A stretch of DNA of 64,000 nt from Diaphorobacter ruginosibacter. Lineage in GTDB: Bacteria; Pseudomonadota; Gammaproteobacteria; Burkholderiales; Burkholderiaceae_C. Below the pieces are notes generated by a model. It saw only the letters and a list, made by a program, of their open reading frames with translations, did not search any database and had not been told where the DNA came from. Both the position numbers and the translations under genes were made by a program. This document shows positions 17,496 through 25,162 of the stretch, piece after piece. The stretch lies in NCBI RefSeq assembly GCF_014395975.1, contig NZ_CP060714.1, forward strand, positions 3,906,001-3,970,000. Direction: 5' to 3'. Positions within the stretch are counted from its first letter, which is position 1, and each line of letters opens with the position of its first letter.

Positions 17496-19829
17496 ATGAC
17501 GCTCTTTCGTGCCAACAGCCGGGCCCAGTGGCAGCGGCGCGAGTGGTCGCTGCTCACGGTCGCCTTGCTGTGCCTGGTCACCTGGGCATGCGTGACCGGT
17601 GCGCTGCAGCGCGTGGACCATCTCATTCACGACGCAGGCGGGCGGCTGTTCGCGCCCCGTGCCAACCCCGACATCGTGATGGTCGCCATCGACGACCGCA
17701 GCATCAATGCGATCGGACGCTGGCCCTGGCGACGCGCGCTGCATGCCCAACTGATCGACGTGATCTCGGAGCAGTCGCCGCAGGCCGTGGGCATGGACGT
17801 GCTGTTCATCGAGGAGGATGCCGACTATCCCGGCGACGACATCGTGCTGGCGCAGGCCGTGGCGCGCAGCGGCCATGTCGTGCTTCCCGTCACGCGACGC
17901 AGCGAGGCACCGCAGGCAGCCATCGACGCACCGCTCGACCTGGTGCGCCAGGCGGCATCGCAGCTTGGCCATGTGCATGTGCAGGTGGACTCCGACGGCG
18001 TGGTGCGCAGGCTTCATCTCTTCGAAGGTCCGGCTGGCTCGCCGCTTCCGCATTTCGCGATCGCCATGCTGTGCGCCGCGGGCAATCCGCAGCCCGGCTG
18101 CCGCGGCACGCAACTGCCACCGGGCGGCGGCGAATGGACGCGTGACACGCTGCGCGTAATTCCGTTTGCCGCGGGAGCGCCGCGCGCACCTGCCTTCACC
18201 ACCTATTCCTACATCGACGTGCTCATGAAACGCGTGCCGCCGGATGCCTTCCGCGGCAAGCTCGTGCTCGTCGGCGCGACGGCCACTGGACTGGGCGACA
18301 TGTTCGCAGCGCCGGTCGCTCCCGAGTCCGACCGGATTCCCGGCGTGGAGCTGGTGGCCCACGTGCTCAACGCGCTTGTCGACGACATCCGCATCACCCC
18401 CGCCCCGCTGTCGTGGAACCTGGTGTTCAACCTGCTGCCCGTGGCCGCGGCGCTCATGGCCGTGCTGCTGCTCGGCCCCTTCACGGCACTGCTCGCCTGC
18501 GGGCTCATGTTCGTCGCCATGCTGCTCACGGGTGCCGTGACCACGCTCGCCACCGGCTGGCAGCTCTCCCCGGCCTCGGGCATGATGGGTGTGCTGCTGT
18601 GCTATCCGCTCTGGAGCTGGCGACGCCTCTCCGCCGCCGCGATGTTCCTGCGCCAGGAGATGCACGACCTGACCCAGGATGGCGTGAAGCTGCCCGCGCC
18701 CGCGCCTGCACGCAGCCACCGCATCCTGCCCAGCGACTTTCTGGAGCGCCGCATCCACGCGGTCGAGCAGGCCACGCAGCAGCTGCGCGAGCTCCATCAC
18801 TTCGTCAGCGACAGCCTGCGCCAGCTTCCCTCGCCGACCTTCGTCTGCGACAGCATGGGCGTCATCACACTCGCCAATGCCGCCGCGGCTCGCATGGTGG
18901 AGGACACCACCGACGACCCCACAGGGCATGCGCTGGCCGAGTTGCTGGGCGACTTCGTGCACATCGAGTCCGCAACGCCGCTGCTTCCACTCAACCCGTA
19001 CCGGTGGTCCGAGGTGCCCGGCCAGCAGGAGTGCCGCGATGACAAGGGCCGCTATTTCCTGCTGCTGTGCAAGCCGTTCGCGGCCAACTCGAATGCGGGC
19101 TGGCTCATCACCATGGTGGACCTGACCGACATGCGCCGCGCGCAGAAGCAGCGCGACGAGGCGCTGAACTTCATCTCGCACGACATCCGCTCGCCGAACG
19201 CGTCCATCATCACGCTGCTGGAGATGCACCGCGAGTACCCCGACCAGGTGCCGATGAGCGAACTGCTGCCGCGCATCGAGCGCTACGCGCAGTCCTCGCT
19301 GTCGATGGCCGAAGGCTTCGTGCGGCTCGCCAGCGCACAGTCGCAGACCTACAGCCTCGCCACCTTCGATCTGGCCGCGCTGCTGGAACAAAGCGTGGAT
19401 GATGCCTGGGCGCCCGCGCAGGACAACCGCATCCAGGTGCGCATCGACGCCAAGCCCGATGCCGCGCCATGCTGGGGCGACCGCAGCATGCTCAGCCGCG
19501 CCATCGGCAACGTGATGAGCAATGCACTGAAGTTCAGCCCCGCCCAGTCAGTGATCCACTGCAGCCTGCTTGCAGAGGAAAGCGACTGGATCATCAGCAT
19601 CCGCGACGAAGGCCCCGGCATCCCGCCCGACAAGCGCGCGTCGCTGTTCCAGCCCTTCCGCCGCCTGCATGAGAACACCCTTCCCGGAGTCCAGGGCATC
19701 GGCCTGGGGCTCGCGCTCGTGCGCACCGTGATCGAACGCCATGCAGGGCATATCGATGTGGTGAGCGAGCCCGGACAGGGCACCGAGTTCCGGCTGCATA
19801 TTCCTCGCGCCATTCCCGAGGGCCACTGA
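17496..19829 (+). CDS. CHASE2-PAS sensor histidine kinase
   Basis: A 777-residue membrane kinase. One N-terminal helix (residues about 18-38) is followed by a CHASE2 periplasmic sensor domain (DIVMVAIDDRSINAIGRWPW, AVGMDVLFIEED), then three clustered helices near residues 305-375, a PAS-like region near 445-545, a HisKA dimerisation domain with the phospho-acceptor in FISHDIRSP near residue 560, and an HATPase_c domain (NVMSNALKF, DEGPGIP, GIGLGLALV). The start lies 18 bases after the FecR gene. The kinase probably phosphorylates the regulator at 14930 and may sense envelope state together with the LysM/FecR protein. Confidence 0.92.
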   Translation: MTLFRANSRAQWQRREWSLLTVALLCLVTWACVTGALQRVDHLIHDAGGRLFAPRANPDIVMVAIDDRSINAIGRWPWRRALHAQLIDVISEQSPQAVGMDVLFIEEDADYPGDDIVLAQAVARSGHVVLPVTRRSEAPQAAIDAPLDLVRQAASQLGHVHVQVDSDGVVRRLHLFEGPAGSPLPHFAIAMLCAAGNPQPGCRGTQLPPGGGEWTRDTLRVIPFAAGAPRAPAFTTYSYIDVLMKRVPPDAFRGKLVLVGATATGLGDMFAAPVAPESDRIPGVELVAHVLNALVDDIRITPAPLSWNLVFNLLPVAAALMAVLLLGPFTALLACGLMFVAMLLTGAVTTLATGWQLSPASGMMGVLLCYPLWSWRRLSAAAMFLRQEMHDLTQDGVKLPAPAPARSHRILPSDFLERRIHAVEQATQQLRELHHFVSDSLRQLPSPTFVCDSMGVITLANAAAARMVEDTTDDPTGHALAELLGDFVHIESATPLLPLNPYRWSEVPGQQECRDDKGRYFLLLCKPFAANSNAGWLITMVDLTDMRRAQKQRDEALNFISHDIRSPNASIITLLEMHREYPDQVPMSELLPRIERYAQSSLSMAEGFVRLASAQSQTYSLATFDLAALLEQSVDDAWAPAQDNRIQVRIDAKPDAAPCWGDRSMLSRAIGNVMSNALKFSPAQSVIHCSLLAEESDWIISIRDEGPGIPPDKRASLFQPFRRLHENTLPGVQGIGLGLALVRTVIERHAGHIDVVSEPGQGTEFRLHIPRAIPEGH

Positions 19830-19867
19830 AGCAGCGGGCCGCAGGCAGGCCCTGAAAAACCGATCCT

Positions 19868-19907
19868 GAAAAACCAAAAGCCCCAGAACATTTCTGTCCT
19901 GGGGCTT
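19868..19907 (-). terminator. Terminator for tRNA-Arg, possibly shared with the kinase gene
   Basis: A nine-base stem (AAGCCCCAG at 19878-19886 with CTGGGGCTT at 19899-19907) is followed on the minus strand by TTTTGGTTTTT, so it terminates the tRNA transcript. On the plus strand it could weakly end the kinase mRNA. Confidence 0.85.
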
Positions 19908-19913
19908 GAAGTT

Positions 19914-19990
19914 TGGTGCGGCTGGCAGGAATCGAACCCACGACCCCTTGGTTCGTAGCCAAGTACTCTATCCAGCTGAGCTACAGCCGC
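19914..19990 (-). tRNA. tRNA-Arg (anticodon ACG)
   Basis: The reverse complement folds as a 77-base tRNA: acceptor GCGGCTG pairs with CAGCCGC, the anticodon stem-loop is TTGGCTACGAACCAA with anticodon ACG, the T loop is GGGTTCGATTCC, and the terminal CCA is encoded (TGG at 19914-19916). A minus-strand TATAAT at 20006-20011 lies about 16 bases upstream and is the likely -10 box. Confidence 0.97.
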
Positions 19991-20347
19991 TTGCTGAAGC
20001 ATCGAATTATATACAGGTTTTTGAGCCTCCAAAGAAAAACGCCATCTTTTTTAGAAAATCTGCAAAAGAGCGCATGCAGCGGGCCGTGTGGGGTGATGTC
20101 CGCAAGGCGCATCCGCCCATAACCGCGGCCCTTGCCAACATTCCTCGAAAAGAACGATGATGGCATCGCGAAAAAAAGCCGACTGTCATGCCGATGGGCC
20201 TACCATCGAGAATCGCCGCTTATGCAGTGAGTGCTTCAGAAGCACGGCCCGGCTGCGGTTGCCCCAATGCGGCCACCGCCCCCAAGGAAGACAAGGACTG
20301 CGAGCCTGACCGCGCAGCCAACCAGTGTGAGTGCAAGACAAGAGAAG
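19991..20347 (+). other. Gap between tRNA-Arg and tauR
   Basis: About 357 bases without a supported gene. It contains the tRNA-Arg promoter (minus-strand TATAAT at 20006-20011) in a locally AT-rich stretch and the leader of tauR. I see no TauR-type site (CTGG repeats 23 bases apart), terminator or small gene in it. Confidence 0.6.
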
Positions 20348-21883
20348 ATGACGGACGCCCGTACCCCCCCGCAGCAGACCATGGCAGCGCCTTCCGGTGC
20401 CATGTGGGAGCAGTTGTTCCACCGCAGCGCCAAGCCCGGCCTGAGCCTGCAGGGCCAGATCCGCGAGATGATGGTCAGCGCCATACTGACCGGCGTGCTG
20501 ACGCCGGGCGACCCGATCCCCTCCAGCCGCGAACTGGCCCGCCATCTGGGCGTGGGCCGCATCACCGTCGTGCTGGCCTACCAGCAGCTCACGGAAGAGT
20601 CCTTCCTGCTCAGCCGGCAGCGCAAGGGCCACTTCATCCATCCCGACGTGCTGCAGGGCCGCAAGCTGCAGCCCAACCATCTCGGATCCGACGCCGACCT
20701 GGAGCACGGCGCGGTCCACCCCACCGACTGGGGCCAGCGACTGTGGCTGCGTCCCAGTCAGCAGCGCAGCATCGTCAAGAAGGAAGACTGGCAGAGCTTT
20801 CCATTTCCGTTTCTCTACGGGCAGTTCGACAAGGACCTGTTCCCGACCGCGGCGTGGCGCGAATGCTGCATCAAGGCGCTCAGCGTGCTCGACATCCACC
20901 AGTGGGCCCCCGACCTGATCACGCGCGACGACGACAGCCTGATCCACCAGATCCAGACCAAGATCCTGCCTCGGCGCGGCGTGTGGGCGTCGCCCGAGGA
21001 AATCATCATCACCGTCGGCGCCCAGCACGCGCTCTACATGGTGGGGGACCTGCTGCTGCGCGACGACTCCCACGTCGGCATGGAAGACCCGGGCTACCCC
21101 GATGCCCGGAACATCTTTGCAAGCCGCACATCCAACCTGAAGTTTCTTGCGGTCGACGGCGATGGACTGCCACTGTCGGGTGCGCTGCGCGATCTCGACT
21201 ACCTGTACGTCACGCCCAGCCACCAATGCCCGACCGGCGTGACCATGCCGCTCGAACGCCGGCACGCGCTGCTGAACATGGCACAGGAGGAGGACTTCAT
21301 CCTGATCGAGGACGACTACGAAAGCGAAAGCAGCTTCGATGACCAGCCCATTCCCGCGCTCAAGAGCCTCGACCGCAGCAACCGCGTGATCTACGTGGGC
21401 AGCCTCTCCAAGAGCATGGCGCCTGGGCTGCGCGTGGGCTACATCGTCGCCGCCCCCGAGCTGCTGCATGAGCTGCGCGCCCTGCGCCGGCTGATGATCC
21501 GCCATCCGTCCACGTTCATCCAGCGCACCCTGGCGATGTTCATCTCGCTCGGCCACTACGAGTCGCAACTGCGCAAGCTGGGCGCCGCGCAGAAGGAGCG
21601 CCACGCGGAACTCGTCGCGGCCATGGCGGAGCACCTTCCGGAGTGCAGGATCACGCCGGTGCGCGGCGGCGGATCATGCTGGGTCCAGCTCCCCGACCAT
21701 GTGCCGGCGCGCATGCTGGCCGAGGTGGCCGCCGAACACGGCGTGCTGTTCGAGCCCGGCGACATCTTCTTCCAGTCCCCGCAAGCGCCAGGCAACTTCA
21801 TCCGCATGGGCTACCAGTCCATTCCCACGAACAAGATCGCGCACGGCGTGCAGGCCCTGGCCGAAGCCATGCGCAAGCTGTGA
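20348..21883 (+). CDS. tauR: MocR-family (GntR/aminotransferase fusion) regulator, probable TauR
   Basis: A 511-residue fusion regulator. Residues about 30-105 form a GntR winged helix (PGDPIPSSRELARHLGVGRITV), and residues about 150-505 are a fold-type I aminotransferase domain with the pyridoxal phosphate lysine near 355 (GSLSKSMAPGLRVGY) and VTPSHQCPTG upstream. MocR proteins sense amino compounds through PLP, and TauR activates taurine genes when taurine is present. The taurine genes lie downstream, and three CTGGACYTAW/CTGGNNCTAM sites resembling the TauR box are found before tauX, tauY and tauA. The start at 20348 has only a weak AGAGAAG signal; 20381 is a possible alternative. Confidence 0.88.
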   Translation: MTDARTPPQQTMAAPSGAMWEQLFHRSAKPGLSLQGQIREMMVSAILTGVLTPGDPIPSSRELARHLGVGRITVVLAYQQLTEESFLLSRQRKGHFIHPDVLQGRKLQPNHLGSDADLEHGAVHPTDWGQRLWLRPSQQRSIVKKEDWQSFPFPFLYGQFDKDLFPTAAWRECCIKALSVLDIHQWAPDLITRDDDSLIHQIQTKILPRRGVWASPEEIIITVGAQHALYMVGDLLLRDDSHVGMEDPGYPDARNIFASRTSNLKFLAVDGDGLPLSGALRDLDYLYVTPSHQCPTGVTMPLERRHALLNMAQEEDFILIEDDYESESSFDDQPIPALKSLDRSNRVIYVGSLSKSMAPGLRVGYIVAAPELLHELRALRRLMIRHPSTFIQRTLAMFISLGHYESQLRKLGAAQKERHAELVAAMAEHLPECRITPVRGGGSCWVQLPDHVPARMLAEVAAEHGVLFEPGDIFFQSPQAPGNFIRMGYQSIPTNKIAHGVQALAEAMRKL

Positions 21884-21893
21884 CGTCAATGCC

Positions 21894-22601
21894 ATGACAA
21901 CGATGAGCGACGAGCAACGTGATCAACTGCACCGCGATGGCTACGTGCTGATGCGCCAGGTCATCCCCCATGAGTGGCTGAACGAACTGCGCGACACCTT
22001 CGACGCAGGCGTCATTCCCCTGCACGAATGGCCCGTACCGCGTGAGACAAGCATCCGCTACTCGCTGCTGGACCTGAACGACACGATCCAGGCAGTATGC
22101 CGTCTGCCCGCCCTGCTGGAGGTCGTGGGCGAACTCATCGGCGAGTCCTTCTTTCATGGGCAGGTCGAAGGCCGGGAACCCAAGCCGGGCTACGGCCACC
22201 AACGGCTGCATCGCGACATGTCCACTCAAAGGCCGGGCGACTCGGTCTGCGCCATCATCTATTTCGACGACTATGGCCCCGACAACGGTGCCACGCGACT
22301 GGTTCCCGGAACGCACCGGCCGTCACCGGACGACGCACCATTCAATCCGAACGACGAATCACACACCATCCAGCTCACGGGCCATGCGGGCGACATCCTC
22401 GTGTTCGACGTCGATCTGGTGCATGCAGGAAGCCTCAACAAAAGCGGGGCACGCCGTCGATCACTGATGACAGGCTATTTCGCCGCGCCCCTGCATCCCA
22501 TGATGACGCGTTCCGCGCATCTGCGAAACGTGCGCATGCGCACGGATGACCGTTTCAGCGAGGCCGGAAAACTGCTGCCAACAACACAGCCGACCCACTG
22601 A
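21894..22601 (+). CDS. Phytanoyl-CoA dioxygenase (PhyH) family Fe(II)/2-oxoglutarate oxygenase
   Basis: A 235-residue non-haem iron oxygenase. The iron ligands are probably in LHRDMS (HxD) and VHAGSLNKSG (distal His), with RRSLMTGYF supplying the 2-oxoglutarate arginine; DNGATRLVPGTHR is the typical PhyH loop. It begins 10 bases after tauR and must be co-transcribed with it. The substrate is not evident: it is not the TauD type of taurine dioxygenase, which belongs to a different family, but its linkage suggests action on an amino acid or sulfonate imported by the neighbouring systems. Assignment to the superfamily is secure, and the function is open. Confidence 0.83.
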   Translation: MTTMSDEQRDQLHRDGYVLMRQVIPHEWLNELRDTFDAGVIPLHEWPVPRETSIRYSLLDLNDTIQAVCRLPALLEVVGELIGESFFHGQVEGREPKPGYGHQRLHRDMSTQRPGDSVCAIIYFDDYGPDNGATRLVPGTHRPSPDDAPFNPNDESHTIQLTGHAGDILVFDVDLVHAGSLNKSGARRRSLMTGYFAAPLHPMMTRSAHLRNVRMRTDDRFSEAGKLLPTTQPTH

Positions 22602-22671
22602 GCCGGGAAGAAAAGGATTCGAGCAGCGACCGGATCCGCACGCACCACGCTGGAATCTTCATGCACCATGA

Positions 22672-22705
22672 AAAACGGCCAGTGCAGTCCAGCACTGGCC
22701 GTTTT
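22672..22705. terminator. Bidirectional terminator between the dioxygenase and permease genes
   Basis: A perfect 14-base stem (AAAACGGCCAGTGC at 22672-22685 with GCACTGGCCGTTTT at 22692-22705) around a six-base loop, with A/T ends suitable for termination in both directions. It separates the convergent tauR-dioxygenase and permease units. Confidence 0.93.
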
Positions 22706-22720
22706 ATCCAACGCGGTCGA

Positions 22721-24160
22721 TCAACTCTTCTTGAGCTTGACCTTCTTGAATGAGGTAGGCGGGTGCGCTTCCACGCCCTTGCCCCCATTCACCAGATGGC
22801 GAACAAAGTACGCCACCAGCAGGATCCCCAGGCTCACCACACCCAGCATCAGCGGGGTGCGCTGCTCTGGAATGAATCCCATCGCAATCACGATGGCGAG
22901 CATGCCGCCGATCGCAAGGTAGGTGAGGTAAGGGAAGCACCACATGCGCACCTTCAGCAGCTGCGGCGCCTCGCGCTCCAGGCGCTTGCGCAGGCGCAGC
23001 TGCGACACGGCGATCAGGATGTACACGAAGATCGCGACAGTGCCGTACGAGTTCACGAGGAATGCGAACACCGTATCGGGCGACACATAGGACATCACGA
23101 TGGCACCATAGCCGAACAGCGTGGCTACCAGGATCGCGCGCACCGGCACGCCATTCTTGCTGACCTTGGCCAGGGCCTTGGGAGCATCGCCGCGCCGGGT
23201 CAGCGCGAACAGCATGCGCGATGAGGCATACAGGCCGGAGTTCAGTGCGGACAGCACGGCCGTCAGCACGATCGCATTCATGATCTGCGCGGCGGCAGGC
23301 ACGCCCATGGCATTCAGGGCGCTCACGTAGGGAGTAGCGATCTCCTTGCTGTTCCATGGCACCAGGCAGGCGACCAGCAGCACCGAGCCCACATAGAACA
23401 CCAGCACGCGCGTGATCACCGAATTGGTGGCCTTGGCGACGGCCTTCTGCGGCTCGGCCGTTTCAGCCGCGGCAATCGTCACGATCTCTGCGCCAAAGTA
23501 GAAACCGGTGGCGGCTACCGCGCCCGTCAGCACGGGAACCCAGCCGTTGGGCGCGAAGCCGCCATGCTGCGTGAGATTGGCCACCTGCAGGCCATGCGCG
23601 TCCGGTGTCCAGCCCAGCACATGCACGCCAGCGATGAACAGGAACACAACGATCGCCGCGACCTTGATGGACGAAAACCAGAACTCGAACTCGCCGAACG
23701 ATTTCACCGACACCAGGTTGGTCAGCGTGAGCATCACCAGCAGCACCAGCGAGATGATCCAGCCGTCCACGTTGGGCATCCAGTAGCGCAGCAGATCGGC
23801 GCCGGCCACGGCCTCGAGCGCCACCACGATCACCCAGAAGTACCAGTACATCCAGCCGGTGAGGAAACCAGCCAGCTTGGAGAGGCCGGGACGATCGGCA
23901 AACGCCTCGCGGGAGTATTCGTAGAACGAGCCTCCGCCGGGCATGGCGCAGGCCAGCTCGCCCAACATGCGCATCACCAGCACGACCAGCAGGCCGGTGA
24001 TCAGGAAGGAAATGACGGCGGCAGGGCCCGCCTGCTTGATGACGACACCACTGCCGATGAAAAGACCGGCACCGATCACGCCACCCAGCGCAATCATGGT
24101 CATGTGACGCTCTTTCAGGCCGGTCGAGAGGCCCGAAGAGGAAGGTTGGGATCCGATCAC
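22721..24160 (-). CDS. APC-family amino acid permease
   Basis: A 479-residue transporter with about 12 hydrophobic segments. The APC signature IALGGVIGAGLFIGSGVVI opens the first helix, followed by MRMLGELACAMPGGGSFYEYSREA and GFLTGWMYWYFWVIVV, as in the GabP/AnsP/CycA group. The start is the GTG at 24160 with AAGGAGAC upstream. It lies downstream of tauX on the same strand (171-base gap), so it may belong to the taurine regulon; possible cargo is an amino acid such as alanine or GABA, or taurine itself. The substrate cannot be read from the sequence. It ends at the bidirectional terminator. Confidence 0.9.
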   Translation of the reverse strand: MIGSQPSSSGLSTGLKERHMTMIALGGVIGAGLFIGSGVVIKQAGPAAVISFLITGLLVVLVMRMLGELACAMPGGGSFYEYSREAFADRPGLSKLAGFLTGWMYWYFWVIVVALEAVAGADLLRYWMPNVDGWIISLVLLVMLTLTNLVSVKSFGEFEFWFSSIKVAAIVVFLFIAGVHVLGWTPDAHGLQVANLTQHGGFAPNGWVPVLTGAVAATGFYFGAEIVTIAAAETAEPQKAVAKATNSVITRVLVFYVGSVLLVACLVPWNSKEIATPYVSALNAMGVPAAAQIMNAIVLTAVLSALNSGLYASSRMLFALTRRGDAPKALAKVSKNGVPVRAILVATLFGYGAIVMSYVSPDTVFAFLVNSYGTVAIFVYILIAVSQLRLRKRLEREAPQLLKVRMWCFPYLTYLAIGGMLAIVIAMGFIPEQRTPLMLGVVSLGILLVAYFVRHLVNGGKGVEAHPPTSFKKVKLKKS

Positions 24161-24289
24161 GAATTGTCTCCTTGTTTTGCGAAAGGCACGGCTCCGCCTG
24201 CGCCGTCGACCGAGGGACGAACAACATGTCGTCCTGGGTTAAGGCGGGCCGGTCCCGGAATCTGCGTCCGGTTGATCCGTTGAGCGTGT

Positions 24290-24312
24290 GCACCGCACTG
24301 TCCGTGCGGTGC
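24290..24312. promoter_or_regulatory. GC-rich hairpin between tauX and the permease gene
   Basis: A perfect nine-base inverted repeat (GCACCGCAC at 24290-24298 and GTGCGGTGC at 24304-24312) with a five-base loop, 20 bases after the tauX stop. No T run follows in either direction, so it is more likely an mRNA-stabilising or attenuating hairpin inside a tauX-permease transcript than a full terminator. Confidence 0.5.
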
Positions 24313-24331
24313 CTGGACCCGAGTGCGAGAC

Positions 24332-24733
24332 TCAGGCAGCCTTGGCGAGAGCCGGGCGGTTCTTGCGGAAGGCGTTCTTCACCAGGATCTTGCCGTCCTT
24401 GAAGGTGAACACATCGACCATGCGCGCCTCAACGCGCGAGCCGTCGGCGGCCGTTCCCTTGAATGTGCTCTCGGACACACCGCGGTCGCCGTGCACCCAG
24501 TGATCGCCATCCACCCAGGCCGCATCGGGAAACGCACCCCAGGCCGCCTGGAAGCCTTCGCGAACCTGCTCGAGGCCCACAAAGCTCTTGCCCAGTTCAT
24601 CCGGGCCTGCCACCGCGTGGAATTCACAGCCATCAGCCATGAAGCTCATCAGCGCGTCGATGTCGTGGCGGTTCCAGGCATCCGCAAAACGTGCCAGAAA
24701 TTGCGCATCGGGCTGGTTGGAGCTGGTGCTCAT
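24332..24733 (-). CDS. tauX: NTF2/SnoaL-like protein, probable taurine dehydrogenase small subunit TauX
   Basis: A 133-residue cone-fold (nuclear transport factor 2/SnoaL-like) protein: FADAWNRHDIDALMSFMADGCEFH is the typical first helix and strand. The ATG at 24733 has AAGGAGAC upstream; a longer frame to 24916 lacks a ribosome-binding site and crosses the TauR-like site. It diverges from the FAD oxidoreductase gene tauY, and both promoters carry the same TauR-like sites. Genes called tauX, the small subunit of taurine dehydrogenase, belong to this fold family from memory, so the pair is read as TauXY. Other NTF2-fold enzymes such as ketosteroid-isomerase-like proteins are the alternative. 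Confidence 0.72.
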   Translation of the reverse strand: MSTSSNQPDAQFLARFADAWNRHDIDALMSFMADGCEFHAVAGPDELGKSFVGLEQVREGFQAAWGAFPDAAWVDGDHWVHGDRGVSESTFKGTAADGSRVEARMVDVFTFKDGKILVKNAFRKNRPALAKAA

Positions 24734-24838
24734 GAGTGTCTCCTTGTCCTTCAAAACATACACATTGCCACGCTTGAAATTTGACGCGCGGCAAACGAAA
24801 CGATGGGGATGGATGTTAGGCACGCTGGCATCAGATTC

Positions 24839-24871
24839 GTAGAACCAGCGCTGACCTATCGTTAAGTCCAG
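24839..24871 (-). promoter_or_regulatory. Probable TauR operator of tauX
   Basis: On the minus strand CTGGACTTAA (24871 to 24862) is followed by CTGGTTCTAC (24848 to 24839), with exactly 23 bases between the two CTGG starts. The first half matches the CTGGACYTAA box recalled for TauR of Rhodobacter. The same spacing recurs before tauY and tauA. It lies about 106 bases upstream of the tauX start. Confidence 0.75.
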
Positions 24872-24965
24872 CGAGTCCTTGTCTCGTTGATTGGTTGTCC
24901 ACCCCAAAAGAAGCATCCTGAACCCCTAGGGAAACCACCAACACGCCCAGCAAACAGAAAAACAA

Positions 24966-24998
24966 CTGGACTTATGAAAAGCCCCCCGCTGGCGCTAA
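24966..24998 (+). promoter_or_regulatory. Probable TauR operator of tauY
   Basis: On the plus strand CTGGACTTAT (24966-24975) is followed by CTGGCGCTAA (24989-24998), again 23 bases apart. It is more degenerate than the other two copies but keeps CTGGAC, the spacing and the CTA core of the second half. It lies about 165 bases before tauY. Confidence 0.68.
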
Positions 24999-25162
24999 CC
25001 ACCCCAAGCCCCCTCTGGCTATGCTGCAGTCCACAGTCCGGCACAAGGCATGCAGAGGCGACATCCGTCACCCCACAGGGCCAGGCAGGACCCCAGGATT
25101 TCATTCAGATGGATTGGATGCAGCGCCCGCCCGCAGCGGGTGCACATGAAGGAGACAACACG

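Larger units (their letters stand above)
24734..25162. promoter_or_regulatory. Divergent tauX-tauY control region
   Basis: A gene-free stretch of 429 bases. It carries two copies of the two-part CTGG site, one facing tauX (24839-24871) and one facing tauY (24966-24998), about 95 bases apart and pointing away from each other. The tauY ribosome-binding site (AAGGAGAC) precedes 25163. Open frames covering this region are rejected because they overlap these sites. Confidence 0.7.

Noticed and set aside
15726..19391. A 1221-codon open frame on the minus strand
   Set aside because: It lies opposite the FecR and kinase genes, has no recognisable motifs and is rich in His, Arg, Gly and Gln, as expected from antisense reading of GC-rich coding DNA.
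24234..24260. CTGGGTTAAG upstream of the permease as a fourth TauR site
   Set aside because: It differs from CTGGACYTAW at two positions, and no CTGG occurs 23 bases downstream.
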